56,018 bases of DNA from an uncultured Halieaceae bacterium (GTDB lineage Bacteria > Pseudomonadota > Gammaproteobacteria > Pseudomonadales > Halieaceae), in the NCBI GenBank assembly GCA_938074045.1, contig CALJGI010000015.1, positions 1 through 56,018 on the forward strand, in the 5' to 3' direction. The notes beneath the pieces were generated by a model that ran no database searches, was not told where the DNA came from, and saw only the letters and a list, made by a program, of their open reading frames with translations. Shown here piece by piece: positions 19,220 to 28,507 of this stretch. A program made the position numbers and the translations under genes. Numbering within the stretch: the first letter of the stretch is position 1; each line of letters begins with the position of its first letter.

Positions 19220-20015
19220 CGCGGGCAAACCAGCGCTGCTTATTACCCGGCCCCGGGCCCAGGCCGCTGCACTGTCAGATATGCTGAAGCGGAGCGGATT
19301 TAACCCGGTTTCCATCCCCCTGATCGAAATAGAACCTCTTGCCGAGGTCAGCGACCAACAGAAGCGGTTGATTTATGAGTTAGATGGTATCGATCGTGTC
19401 ATTTTCGTGAGTACCAATGCCGTACGTTTGGGTATGGCGGTTATCGCGGATATCTGGCCACAACTGCCCATCGCGCCAGCCTGGTACGGGATTGGTGCAG
19501 CGACAGAGCGCGCGTTGACTGAATACGGTGTTGTGGTGCGTAAACACGAGGCTCGAACGGCAATGAATTCCGAGGAGTTACTCGCCCACCCCGATTTTAT
19601 TAACCTGGCGGGCCAGCGCATATTGTTGGTGCGCGGCTGTGGTGGGCGTACCGTATTGGCCGACACACTTCGCGACCGTGGTGCACAACTGTCTCATCTT
19701 GAAGTTTATAAGCGCAGTATTCCGCGGTTGTCAGGAGCACCCCTTGCAGCGACAATTGCTGAGGCGTCAATTGAGCTGATCTTGCTGAGCAGTGGAGAAG
19801 CGCTGAACAATATGGAGCATTTGGTGCCTGAAGCAGACTGGGGTGCAATCTGTGAGATTCCGGTTCTGGTCGCAGGCGAGCGGAATGCCGAGGCCGCGCG
19901 GACGCGAGGTTTTCACCGTGTTGTTCAGGCGGCCAATCCCACCGACGAGGCGATGGTGTCCGCCGCGTTGGAGTGGCACAGCACCCGATCGACCCCAACC
20001 GATTCCAATGCATAG
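19209..20015 (+). CDS. hemD: Uroporphyrinogen-III synthase
   Basis: HemD has 268 residues and closes and inverts ring D of hydroxymethylbilane to give uroporphyrinogen III. The family is poorly conserved in sequence. Support comes from the [13 protein letters not shown] start, the central FVSTNAVR segment, the LLVRGCGGR strand, and the position between hemC and hemX. I use the ATG at 19209, inside the end of hemC. The frame is open further upstream but only as an alternative reading of hemC. Confidence 0.9.
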   Translation: MAASAGKPALLITRPRAQAAALSDMLKRSGFNPVSIPLIEIEPLAEVSDQQKRLIYELDGIDRVIFVSTNAVRLGMAVIADIWPQLPIAPAWYGIGAATERALTEYGVVVRKHEARTAMNSEELLAHPDFINLAGQRILLVRGCGGRTVLADTLRDRGAQLSHLEVYKRSIPRLSGAPLAATIAEASIELILLSSGEALNNMEHLVPEADWGAICEIPVLVAGERNAEAARTRGFHRVVQAANPTDEAMVSAALEWHSTRSTPTDSNA

Positions 20016-20023
20016 GTGAATTA

Positions 20024-21199
20024 GTGGACGAAACAGAACAATCTGACAGTGAAATTACGGCGAAAAACGTGGTACCCGCCCCGGAACAATCCAGGCCAGA
20101 GCCTGCAAAACCCACTCTTGCCGATGGCCCCAGGCGTTCGCGTGGTGGCCGTCTGGCGAGCTTTGTGCTGTGGATGTTGATCCTGGCAGCGCTGGTGGCA
20201 TCCGGAGGGTCTGCCTGGTTGCTGTGGCAAAAGGAGCCGCGACTCGACGAAATGGCCGCCAGGCTGGATATGTTGGAACGGGATCAGATAGGGCGTGCCG
20301 CGGGAACCGCGGCACTGGAGAGCGCGCAAATTGAATTTGAAGAGGGTGCCGAGCTGTGGCGCGCAGAACAGGAGCAGGCACTGATAGCGGTGCAACAGTC
20401 GCAGCGGGAACAGCTGCGGCGGCTGGCAGAAATGGCGACCACAGATCGGGGAGATTGGCTGCTGGCGGAGGCTGAGTACCTGCTGCGCCTGGGAAACCAG
20501 CGACTGTTGTTGGGTGGCGACACTGGGGGTTCCGTGGCCCTGTTGTTGGCAGCGGACAACATATTATTGGAAATGGACAGTCCCCGTTTGCATGAGGTGA
20601 GAGCAGCCGTTGCCGCTGATGTGGCGGCATTGCGCGCGACGGGTACCCCGGATACCGAGGGAACCTGGCTGCGAATCGAGGCATTGATAGGCCAGGTGGA
20701 GGCACTGCCCATGTTTGTGATTCCCGAACGGGTAGTGGCAGCTCGCAAGGAGATAGCGGAGGACACCTGGACGGGTCGACTGCAGTCCGGCATGCGTGCA
20801 GGCATGGACAAACTGAGCCAGATGTTGGTGATCCGGCGCCGGGAAGCTGCGTATGAACCGCTGGTGTCGCCGCAGTGGGAGCACCTGGCCCGGCAGAATC
20901 TCAGGCTGGTCCTCGAGCAGGCACAGGCCTCACTGTTGACGGGCAATGGCGAGTTGTATCGAGCCAGTCTGGCGAAGGCGATTCATTGGCTGAACACCTA
21001 TTTCAAATTGAATGAGCGCGGAGTCGCCGCCATCGATGAAGAGCTGACTGCATTGATGGCCGTGCCAGTTACCAGAGACCTGCCGGACATCTCGGGTTCG
21101 CTGACGGTGCTCAAAGCGCATATTGATCAGGTGCATGGAGCCGTGACCGGTTCAGTGACAGTTGGTTCAGCAGCAGCCGTTGAAGAGACCGATCAGTGA
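20024..21199 (+). CDS. hemX: HemX-like membrane protein of the haem operon
   Basis: The protein has about 391 residues. A proline- and glutamate-rich cytosolic N terminus is followed by one transmembrane helix at about 45-67. The rest is a long helical, glutamine/glutamate-rich periplasmic region with coiled-coil character. This is the layout of HemX, once called a uroporphyrinogen-III methyltransferase although it lacks that enzyme's motifs. Its role is unclear. I prefer GTG 20024, which has AGGTGA just upstream and lies 8 bp after the hemD stop. An in-frame ATG at 19973 would overlap hemD. Confidence 0.85.
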   Translation: MDETEQSDSEITAKNVVPAPEQSRPEPAKPTLADGPRRSRGGRLASFVLWMLILAALVASGGSAWLLWQKEPRLDEMAARLDMLERDQIGRAAGTAALESAQIEFEEGAELWRAEQEQALIAVQQSQREQLRRLAEMATTDRGDWLLAEAEYLLRLGNQRLLLGGDTGGSVALLLAADNILLEMDSPRLHEVRAAVAADVAALRATGTPDTEGTWLRIEALIGQVEALPMFVIPERVVAARKEIAEDTWTGRLQSGMRAGMDKLSQMLVIRRREAAYEPLVSPQWEHLARQNLRLVLEQAQASLLTGNGELYRASLAKAIHWLNTYFKLNERGVAAIDEELTALMAVPVTRDLPDISGSLTVLKAHIDQVHGAVTGSVTVGSAAAVEETDQ

Positions 21200-22440
21200 G
21201 GCGTTTACTGCTAATACTCTTAATCACCGGTCTGGCGGCGGTTGGTCTGGTAGCTTTGATCGAATACGATGCCGGTTATGTCCTGATTTCCTATGGCCGC
21301 ACAACTGTCGAAACCAGCTTCTGGTTGGCGTTGATTCTGCTGGTCAGTATATTTTTCGCCCTTCATTATCTATTGCGGGCCTGGCGGCGGGCACTGTCAT
21401 CTGGTGGCTATTTCAGCAGCTGGTCTGAGTCGCGTAACAGCCGACGCAGTCAACAGAGGACCTCCGCCGGGCTGATAAATTTCATCGCGGGCAATTGGTC
21501 CCGCGGCCGGCGGCAATTGCTGGCCGGAGCCAAGCATGGCGCAACGCCGGTGCTGAATTACCTGCTGGCCGCCCGTGCCAGCGCTCGGCTGGGGGATGGT
21601 GAACAGGCGCAGAAACTGCTGCGTCAGGCCGCGGCTGAAGATAAGAAGGCTGACGTCGTGATTGAACTCACACGCGCCCAGATGCAATTGGACAGCGACA
21701 GATTTGAGGACGCTCTGGCCACATTGATGCGGGTTAGAGATAAGGCAGCGAAGCATCCTCGCATGCTGGAAATGCTGTTACACATATATGAACAAAAGCA
21801 GGATTGGCAGAATCTCAATGAATTGCTGCCGGAACTTAAAAAATACCACATCCTGGATGAAACGCGTCTGCTCGCGTTGCGAAACGCAACAGGACGGGCC
21901 TGTTTGCAATCCTCCCTGAAAGACAAGAGCTCTGAAGGCAGTGCGGGAAAACTGGAGGCTGTTCGACACGCCTGGAAATCCCTGGCAGAAGAGCAGCGTC
22001 GACAGGTCGGGGTGATTGCTGTGTTTGTCCGCCTGTTGCTGGAGAGTGGTGGGGATGCGGAGGCTGAGAAAATACTGACGCGCCAGCTGAAAAAATCATG
22101 GGATGACGAACTGGTAAGATTGTACGGCCTCACCGCCGGTGTCGATGTGTACAAACAACTGGTTCTGGCTGAAGGGTGGTTGCGGGATCGACCCAACAAT
22201 GGCGAGCTATTGCTGTGCACAGGCCGGTTGGCATTGCGCAATCAGTTGTGGGGTAAAGCCAGAGAATACTTCCAGTCCAGTCACAAGCTACTGCAGACAC
22301 CGGAAACCTGTGCGGAACTTGGGCGTCTTCTTGCCGCTCTGGGAGATCACGCGCAGAGCAATGGGTATTTTCAGCGAGGCCTTTTATTAAGTGAGCCAAA
22401 TCTGCCAGCACTACCTCTGCCACGGAAGCCGGCGCGATAA
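21196..22440 (+). CDS. hemY: HemY-like TPR membrane protein
   Basis: The protein has 414 residues. Two N-terminal transmembrane segments (about 3-23 and 40-62) precede tetratricopeptide-like helical repeats, for example around residues 115-200. This is the proteobacterial HemY of the hemCDXY cluster. It is not the HemY name used for protoporphyrinogen oxidase in Gram-positives. It is thought to help organise late haem synthesis at the membrane. The GTG start overlaps the hemX stop by 4 bp. It converges on ubiD. Confidence 0.9.
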   Translation: MRRLLLILLITGLAAVGLVALIEYDAGYVLISYGRTTVETSFWLALILLVSIFFALHYLLRAWRRALSSGGYFSSWSESRNSRRSQQRTSAGLINFIAGNWSRGRRQLLAGAKHGATPVLNYLLAARASARLGDGEQAQKLLRQAAAEDKKADVVIELTRAQMQLDSDRFEDALATLMRVRDKAAKHPRMLEMLLHIYEQKQDWQNLNELLPELKKYHILDETRLLALRNATGRACLQSSLKDKSSEGSAGKLEAVRHAWKSLAEEQRRQVGVIAVFVRLLLESGGDAEAEKILTRQLKKSWDDELVRLYGLTAGVDVYKQLVLAEGWLRDRPNNGELLLCTGRLALRNQLWGKAREYFQSSHKLLQTPETCAELGRLLAALGDHAQSNGYFQRGLLLSEPNLPALPLPRKPAR

Positions 22441-22470
22441 CAAAAGAAAGCAAGCGGGCGATGCCGGGAG

Positions 22471-23952
22471 TTATTCGATACCAAGTTCCTGCCAGATCTC
22501 GTTTATGCGGGAGACAACCTCGGGTTTCATAGCGATTGGCTGACCCCACTCGCGGTCTGTTTCACCGGGCCATTTGTTAGTGGCATCAAAGCCTACCTTG
22601 GAGCCAAGCCCGGATACCGGTGAGGCAAAGTCCAGATAATCTATCGGGGTGTTGTCTATGAACACCGAATCCCTGCGTGGATCCATGCGTGTGGTCATGG
22701 CCCAAATCACGTCCTGCCAGTTGCGTGCATCCACGTCATCGTCGGTCACTATGAGAAATTTGGTGTACATGAACTGGCGTAAAAAGGACCACGCTCCCAG
22801 CATGACCCGCTTTGCGTGCCCCGGGTATTCCTTTTTCATTGTGATTACCGCCATGCGATAGGAGCAGCCCTCGGGGGGCAGGTAAAAATCCACAATCTCC
22901 GGGAACTGGCGTTGCAGAATAGGAATGAACACTTCGTTCAGGGCGACCCCCAGTACGGAGGGTTCGTCCGGCGGCCGGCCGGTATAGGTACTGTGGTATA
23001 TGGGTTGCTCGCGATGGGTCAGTGTGGTCACAGTAAATACCGGAAACTGTTCCACCTCATTGTAGTAGCCGGTGTGGTCACCGAAGGGACCTTCCGCCGC
23101 CGTGTCGTCAGCCTCCAGGTAGCCCTCGAGAATGTACTCTGCGCTGGCGGGAACCTGTAAGCCATATTCACGGCAAAGCTCCGAAACACACTCTGTGACC
23201 GCGGTTCGAGATCCGCGCAGCAGACCTGCGAATCCATACTCCGAGATCGTGTCAGGAACCGGAGTTACGGCGCCGAGAATGGTTGCCGGATCGGCACCCA
23301 GGGCAACGGCGACAGGGTAGCGTTCTCCCGGGTGATTCTGTTGCCACTGGCGATAATCCAGTGCGCCACCGCGATGCGCCAGCCAACGCATAATCAAACG
23401 GTTGCGACCCAACAGTTGCATACGATATATACCCAGATTCTGACGCTCTTTTTCCGGGCCCTTGGTCACAACCAGTGGCCAGGTGATCAGTGGGCCGGCA
23501 TCTCCCGGCCAGCAGGTTTGTATGGGCAGCGTATTGAGATCTACCTGCTCGTCGCGATGTATATGGGTTTGGCAGGGCGCATTGCGAACTACCTTGGGTG
23601 ACATATGCAATACCTGCCTGAACACAGGTACCTTGTCCCAGGCGTCTTTCAGTCCCCGGGGCGGGTCCGGCTGTCGCAGGAAGGCGAGTACTTCGCCCAC
23701 TTCCCGCAGTGCTGTTAGGCTATCTCGTCCCATGCCCAGTGCAACGCGTTGCTCTGTGCCGAACAGGTTTGCCAGCACCGGTGTAGTGTGGCCTATGACA
23801 TTTTCAAACAACAGCGCTGGTCCCCCCAGACGCAGTGTGCGATCACAGATTTCGGTAATTTCGAGATTGGGGTCCACCGCGTGAGTGATGCGGCGCAGTT
23901 CTCCGCGCTGTTCGAGGAACGCAATAAACTCTCTCAGATCAGAATACTTCAT
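22471..23952 (-). CDS. ubiD: 4-hydroxy-3-polyprenylbenzoate decarboxylase UbiD
   Basis: UbiD has 493 residues and is a prenylated-FMN-dependent decarboxylase of ubiquinone biosynthesis. The N-terminal [15 protein letters not shown], the prFMN/metal region around [14 protein letters not shown], and the catalytic [11 protein letters not shown] motif are intact. The length is standard. The prFMN-making partner ubiX is not in the window. It lies 30 bp downstream of rho on the same strand, an arrangement that resembles Pseudomonas as I recall. Confidence 0.95.
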   Translation of the reverse strand: MKYSDLREFIAFLEQRGELRRITHAVDPNLEITEICDRTLRLGGPALLFENVIGHTTPVLANLFGTEQRVALGMGRDSLTALREVGEVLAFLRQPDPPRGLKDAWDKVPVFRQVLHMSPKVVRNAPCQTHIHRDEQVDLNTLPIQTCWPGDAGPLITWPLVVTKGPEKERQNLGIYRMQLLGRNRLIMRWLAHRGGALDYRQWQQNHPGERYPVAVALGADPATILGAVTPVPDTISEYGFAGLLRGSRTAVTECVSELCREYGLQVPASAEYILEGYLEADDTAAEGPFGDHTGYYNEVEQFPVFTVTTLTHREQPIYHSTYTGRPPDEPSVLGVALNEVFIPILQRQFPEIVDFYLPPEGCSYRMAVITMKKEYPGHAKRVMLGAWSFLRQFMYTKFLIVTDDDVDARNWQDVIWAMTTRMDPRRDSVFIDNTPIDYLDFASPVSGLGSKVGFDATNKWPGETDREWGQPIAMKPEVVSRINEIWQELGIE

Positions 23953-23982
23953 CTCGGGGTTTCAGGCGCTGACCCGAAACTA

Positions 23983-25245
23983 TTACTTCCGTTTCATGGA
24001 CATGAAAAATTCTTCGTTAGTTTTGGTATCCCGGAGTTTATCCAGGATAAATTCGACCGCTGGCAGATCTTCCATGCTGTGCAGAAGCTTGCGCAGAATC
24101 CACATACGCTGCAATTCGTCTTCGGCGGTGAGCAACTCTTCCCGACGCGTGCCGGAGCGACGAATATTGATGGCGGGGTAGACGCGTTTTTCCGCGATCT
24201 TTCTATCGAGATGAAGTTCACAGTTACCCGTTCCCTTGAATTCCTCGTAGATTACTTCATCCATCTTCGATCCGGTTTCGATCAAAGCTGTGGCGATGAT
24301 GGTCAGGCTGCCCCCCTCTTCAATATTTCGAGCCGCGCCAAAAAAGCGCTTGGGGCGTTCGAGAGCGTGGGCGTCAACACCACCGGTGAGAACCTTACCA
24401 GAACTAGGTATAACCGTATTGTAGGCTCGTGCCAGGCGGGTGATGGAGTCCAGAAGAATCACAACGTCGCGCTTGTGTTCGACCAGGCGCTTGGCTTTTT
24501 CAATCACCATATCTGCCACCTGTACGTGGCGTGATGGGGGTTCGTCGAAGGTTGAGGCAACGACTTCGGCGGCGCGCACTGTACGCTGCATCTCGGTCAC
24601 TTCCTCGGGGCGTTCATCGATCAGCAGTACGATGACATAGCATTCCGCATTGTTGCGAATGATACTTTGCGCAATGTGCTGCATCATGATGGTTTTACCG
24701 GCCTTGGGTGGTGCGACCAGCAATCCTCGCTGACCCTTGCCGATGGGTGCGACCAGATCGATGATACGCCCCGTCAAATCCTCTGTGCTGCCGTTTCCAG
24801 TTTCCAGTATCAGGCGCTCGTTGGGAAATAACGGCGTCAGGTTTTCGAACAGGATTTTTTGCTTTGATTTTTCCGGTGCGGCAAAGTTGACTTCTTCAAC
24901 CTTGAGCAGTGCGAAGTATCGTTCGCTATCCTTTGGCGGTCGGATCTTTCCGGCGATGGAATCGCCGGTGCGTAAATTGAACCGTCTTATCTGACTGGGA
25001 GATACATAAATATCATCCGGGCCAGCGAGGTAGGAGCAATCGGCAGATCGCAGAAAGCCGAACCCATCCTGCAGGATCTCTAACACTCCGTCACCGTAGA
25101 TGTCCTCGCCACTCTTAGCGTGCTTTTTCAAGATCGAGAATATGATCTCTTGCTTGCGTGAGCGGCCGACATTGTCGAGCCCGATCTCCTTGGCAATGTT
25201 AATGATTTCGGAAGTTGGTTTGGTTTTAAGGTCAGTCAGATTCAT
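23983..25245 (-). CDS. rho: Transcription termination factor Rho
   Basis: Rho has 420 residues and is the hexameric RNA helicase that ends transcription at rut sites. It has the N-terminal Rho-N helical domain, a cold-shock-type RNA-binding domain with GFGFLR at 61-66, and Walker A APPKAGKT at 178-185. The catalytic [13 protein letters not shown] segment and the Q/R-loop region with [11 protein letters not shown] follow. Numbering matches E. coli Rho around K181/K184. The gene has a leader of at least 170 bp between the trxA terminator and its ATG. Autogenous attenuation is known for rho elsewhere, but no specific element is visible here. Confidence 0.97.
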   Translation of the reverse strand: MNLTDLKTKPTSEIINIAKEIGLDNVGRSRKQEIIFSILKKHAKSGEDIYGDGVLEILQDGFGFLRSADCSYLAGPDDIYVSPSQIRRFNLRTGDSIAGKIRPPKDSERYFALLKVEEVNFAAPEKSKQKILFENLTPLFPNERLILETGNGSTEDLTGRIIDLVAPIGKGQRGLLVAPPKAGKTIMMQHIAQSIIRNNAECYVIVLLIDERPEEVTEMQRTVRAAEVVASTFDEPPSRHVQVADMVIEKAKRLVEHKRDVVILLDSITRLARAYNTVIPSSGKVLTGGVDAHALERPKRFFGAARNIEEGGSLTIIATALIETGSKMDEVIYEEFKGTGNCELHLDRKIAEKRVYPAINIRRSGTRREELLTAEDELQRMWILRKLLHSMEDLPAVEFILDKLRDTKTNEEFFMSMKRK

Positions 25246-25415
25246 AGGGATAAGTCAGTAGATTGGATGGGGGAACGTTTTATTCGCACACAGACGGGCG
25301 CGATACGGAGGTAGAAACAGTCAGGGTTAAGAGTTTGGAGTTGTTATTTGTACACGTGGACCGCGTACTTTTAGCAAAGTTAGCACGACCCGTGGCAGTC
25401 GTCCAGCTCCAGTTG

Positions 25416-25460
25416 CAAAAATATGAAATGGTCTGGCCCGACTTAAAACCGGGCAAGACC
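25416..25460 (-). terminator. Intrinsic terminator after trxA
   Basis: On the minus strand GGTCTTGCCCG pairs with CGGGCCAGACC (one T/C mismatch in the middle) across a 9-nt loop. A T-rich tail with a run of five T follows. It begins 9 bp after the trxA stop and separates trxA from the rho leader. Confidence 0.75.
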
Positions 25461-25469
25461 GGCTATGAC

Positions 25470-25796
25470 CTAGATGGCGGAGTCCACAAACTCACTGAGT
25501 TGCGTTCGTGAAAGTGCGCCAACCTTGGTGGCCTCCGGAACGCCGCCCTTGAAAACGATCAAAGTAGGTATGCCGCGAATGCCAAACTTGGGTGGGGTCT
25601 CGGGGTTGGAGTCAACATCCACCTTGCAAATCTTTAGTCGTCCTTCGTAGTCAGCGGCAATCTCTTCCAGAACTGGTGCAATCATCTTGCAGGGGCCACA
25701 CCACTCTGCCCAAAAGTCGACCAGCACAGGAATGTCAGAATTAATTACCTGGTCGTCGAAACTGGAATCGGTTACGTGGACTATTTGGTCGCTCAT
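25470..25796 (-). CDS. trxA: Thioredoxin 1
   Basis: TrxA has 108 residues and is a cytosolic dithiol reductase serving ribonucleotide reductase, peroxiredoxins and methionine sulfoxide reductases. The active site WCGPCK places the redox cysteines at 33 and 36. The cis-proline segment GIRGIPTL is present. I chose ATG 25796, which gives [10 protein letters not shown] and follows a GGAGGA-like ribosome site. A longer in-frame start at 25865 is not family-like. It lies upstream of rho on the same strand, a conserved pairing in gammaproteobacteria. Confidence 0.96.
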   Translation of the reverse strand: MSDQIVHVTDSSFDDQVINSDIPVLVDFWAEWCGPCKMIAPVLEEIAADYEGRLKICKVDVDSNPETPPKFGIRGIPTLIVFKGGVPEATKVGALSRTQLSEFVDSAI

Positions 25797-26102
25797 GTTT
25801 TCCTCCGGGGGGGGTTGGAACGCGTTAGTTCTTTGAAGTTGGGTAAACTGTACAATGGCTGGCAATCATACCACCCAAAAAGTGTGAACAATATCGCCGT
25901 TAACGATTAGGGCATCATTTTTTGATGCTGTACCGGGACATTACTGGCCGGGTAGTGGAGATGGGGGCGAAAAACGACGGCTCCAAGTGGGACAGCCGTG
26001 TTCGGCTTCTGTCTCGAGAACTGATGACATAGCATCGCTGTGCAACCAATGCAGCGTGGGCTTGTCCGATAACGCAGCCATAGTCATAAACCTGAAGTGA
26101 GA
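25797..26102. other. Intergenic region between divergent trxA and the TVP38-reductase gene
   Basis: About 300 bp without a supported gene. It should hold the trxA promoter (minus strand) and the promoter of the fusion gene (plus strand). A perfect hairpin, GCATCA at 25912-25917 pairing with TGATGC at 25923-25928 across five T residues, lies in the middle. No T-run follows on the plus strand, so a terminator role is doubtful. Confidence 0.5.
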
Positions 26103-28247
26103 ATGTCCATGAATCGTACCCAACGCATTATCCTGTTACTGGTTGTCGTGGGAATTGCGCTGTTCTTCCTGCTCGACCTGGGCAGGTATCTCGAGATTGA
26201 AGCGCTGCGTGCGGAGCTGGCTCGGATGCAGTCGCTGCGCGAAGAATCGCCATGGCTTGCATCATTGGTTTTCCTGCTGGGCTATATCTGCATTACCGCA
26301 TTGTCTTTGCCCGGTGCGGCTGCCCTGACATTGGCAGGGGGTGCCATCTTCGGATTTTGGCAGGGGTTGCTGCTGGTCTCATTTGCCAGCAGCATCGGCG
26401 CCTCCTTGGCTTTTCTGGTATCTCGCACGCTGTTGCGTGATTGGGTGCAGGAGCGCTTTCAGTCGCAGCTGTCCGCCATAAACAACGGTTTTGAGCGTGA
26501 AGGTACGTTTTACTTGTTCGGCCTGCGACTGGTGCCTCTATTTCCTTTTTTCGTCGTCAATCTGCTAATGGGCCTGGTGCCGCTCGGGTTGTGGCAATTT
26601 TATTGGGTCAGTCAACTTGGTATGTTGGCGGGCACGGCGGTATACGTTAACGCCGGAACGCAGTTGGCGCAGCTGCAGGACCTCAGCGGCATACTTTCCC
26701 CCGGCTTGCTGTTTAGTTTTGTCCTGTTGGGCGTGTTTCCGCTACTGGCCAAGAGGTTGTTGTCAATGCTGGCGAGACGCAGACAGCTCGCAGCGTGGCA
26801 GCGACCGTCCCGGTTTGACACGAATCTCATTGTCATTGGCGCAGGGTCTGCGGGCCTTGTCAGCGCGCTGATTGCAGCGACGGTCAAGGCGAAAGTTACG
26901 TTGATCGAACGTGAGAAGATGGGAGGGGACTGCCTCAACACGGGATGCGTGCCCAGCAAGGCATTGATTCGTTCGTCGCGAATAAATGACTACATTAACC
27001 GGGCCGCTGAATTCGGCTTGCGGGTCAGCAACCATGGCGTGGATTTCCCCAAGGTGATGGCCAGAGTGCAGCAGGTCATAAAAGATATAGAGCCGCATGA
27101 TTCCGTTGAACGGTACACCGGGCTGGGTGTTGATTGTGTCCAGGGTGAGGCCACAATAGTCTCTCCCTGGGAGGTGGAAGTGAATGGTCGACGGATCAGT
27201 GCCCGCCAAATCGTAATAGCCAGTGGTGCGAGACCGTTTGTGCCTCCTATCCCTGGGCTGAACACCATCGATTACCTCACTTCAGACAGTTTGTGGGGAC
27301 TGGAGCAGCAGCCGTCAAGTTTGCTGGTCATGGGTGCCGGTCCTATTGGTTGTGAATTGGCACAGGCATTTTCCCGCCTGGGCACAGCGGTGACGCTGGT
27401 GGATATGGCAGACCGCTTGTTACCCCGGGAAGATCCGGACGTGAGTGCTCACCTTGATGCCACCTTTGAAAAAGCCGGTATCGATGTTCGCACTGGCTAC
27501 CGTGCGGTGGGTTTTGCGACCACGCCGGAAGGTGGCGTTGCGGAATTTGATGTGGAAGGTGAAACAGTGAGTTTACCCTTCGAGAGATTGCTGGTGGCCA
27601 TCGGTCGTCGCGCCAATGTCGAAAACATGGGGCTGGAAGCCCTGGGTATTGAGCTGAACAACACGGGCACCATTGCCGTCAATGACTATCTGCAAACGAC
27701 CATACCTACCATTTACGCCTGTGGCGATGTTGCCGGCCCCTATCAGTTCACTCATATGGCCAGCCATCAGGCTTGGTTCGCTGTGGTTAACGCTCTGTTT
27801 GGTTGGGCCTGGCGTTTCAAGGTCGACTATTCAGTGGTGCCATGGGCTACCTTTACCGACCCGGAAGTCGCGCGGGTGGGAATGAGCGAAACCGAGGCGG
27901 AGGCAGCGGGTGTGTCCTACGAGGTAACCCGCTATGACCTCGATGATCTGGACCGTGCCATGGCTGACAGTGAGGCTCATGGCTATGTAAAAGTGCTGAC
28001 CGCCTCCGGTAGTGACCGGATACTGGGGGCCACCGTGGTCGGCTATCACGCCGCGGAATTGTTGGCAGAATACGTGTTGGCCATGCGCCATGGTTTGGGG
28101 CTGGCAAAGATTATGGGCACAATTCATGTCTACCCCACGCTCACCGAGAGTAGTAAATTTGTTGCGAGTGAATGGCGCAAGGCGCGTAAACCCGAGGGCC
28201 TGCTGTCCTGGGTGGAGCGCGTACATCAATGGCGCCGGGGTGATTGA
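26103..28247 (+). CDS. TVP38/TMEM64 membrane domain fused to a flavin disulfide reductase
   Basis: The two-part protein has about 714 residues. Residues 1-235 form a TVP38/TMEM64 (DedA-like) membrane domain with the conserved arginine/proline turn in FGLRLVPLFPFF near 140-150. Residues 240-714 form a FAD- and NAD(P)-dependent pyridine nucleotide-disulfide oxidoreductase. It has the dinucleotide motif GAGSAG near 246, the redox pair GGDCLNTGC with cysteines at about 277 and 282, and a second nucleotide motif GAGPIGCE. At the position of the catalytic His in lipoamide dehydrogenase it has Tyr (HVYPTLTE), as in mercuric reductase. It lacks the C-terminal Cys pair of that enzyme. The substrate is unknown. 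Start codons at 26097, 26103 and 26109 are all possible. Confidence 0.9.
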   Translation: MSMNRTQRIILLLVVVGIALFFLLDLGRYLEIEALRAELARMQSLREESPWLASLVFLLGYICITALSLPGAAALTLAGGAIFGFWQGLLLVSFASSIGASLAFLVSRTLLRDWVQERFQSQLSAINNGFEREGTFYLFGLRLVPLFPFFVVNLLMGLVPLGLWQFYWVSQLGMLAGTAVYVNAGTQLAQLQDLSGILSPGLLFSFVLLGVFPLLAKRLLSMLARRRQLAAWQRPSRFDTNLIVIGAGSAGLVSALIAATVKAKVTLIEREKMGGDCLNTGCVPSKALIRSSRINDYINRAAEFGLRVSNHGVDFPKVMARVQQVIKDIEPHDSVERYTGLGVDCVQGEATIVSPWEVEVNGRRISARQIVIASGARPFVPPIPGLNTIDYLTSDSLWGLEQQPSSLLVMGAGPIGCELAQAFSRLGTAVTLVDMADRLLPREDPDVSAHLDATFEKAGIDVRTGYRAVGFATTPEGGVAEFDVEGETVSLPFERLLVAIGRRANVENMGLEALGIELNNTGTIAVNDYLQTTIPTIYACGDVAGPYQFTHMASHQAWFAVVNALFGWAWRFKVDYSVVPWATFTDPEVARVGMSETEAEAAGVSYEVTRYDLDDLDRAMADSEAHGYVKVLTASGSDRILGATVVGYHAAELLAEYVLAMRHGLGLAKIMGTIHVYPTLTESSKFVASEWRKARKPEGLLSWVERVHQWRRGD

Positions 28248-28249
28248 AC

Positions 28250-28507
28250 ATGTGGTCTGTGTATTTGCTGCGATGTGCCGACCAGTCCATATATTGTGGC
28301 ATTACTACTGATCTGGATCGACGTATCGACGAACACAATGGCCTGCGCGCAGGTGGTGCCCGCTATACTCGTGCGCGGCGTCCTGTGGAGTTGGTATATA
28401 CGGAAACCTGCCCGGATCGGGCGGCGGCCAGCAGGCGGGAAGCCGAACTGAAAAAACTCAGCGCGGACGCTAAACGGACGTTACTCAAGAGCGATCGATT
28501 AGTGTGA
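28250..28507 (+). CDS. GIY-YIG nuclease-family protein (YhbQ/UPF0213-like)
   Basis: This 85-residue single-domain GIY-YIG protein carries the VYLLRC and YCGIT strands, the catalytic-type arginine in DLDRRIDEHN, and a C-terminal REAELKKL helix with the metal-binding glutamate. Standalone proteins of this size resemble E. coli YhbQ, for which DNA nuclease activity has been reported. The cellular role is unclear. ATG 28250 begins 2 bp after the fusion gene stop, so it is probably co-transcribed. Its last 9 bases overlap the convergent ABC-F gene. Confidence 0.88.
   Translation: MWSVYLLRCADQSIYCGITTDLDRRIDEHNGLRAGGARYTRARRPVELVYTETCPDRAAASRREAELKKLSADAKRTLLKSDRLV

Noticed and set aside
26103..28247. 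Mercuric reductase
   Set aside because: Tyr replaces the catalytic His as in that enzyme, but the C-terminal cysteine pair and the HMA domain are missing and no mer genes are nearby.
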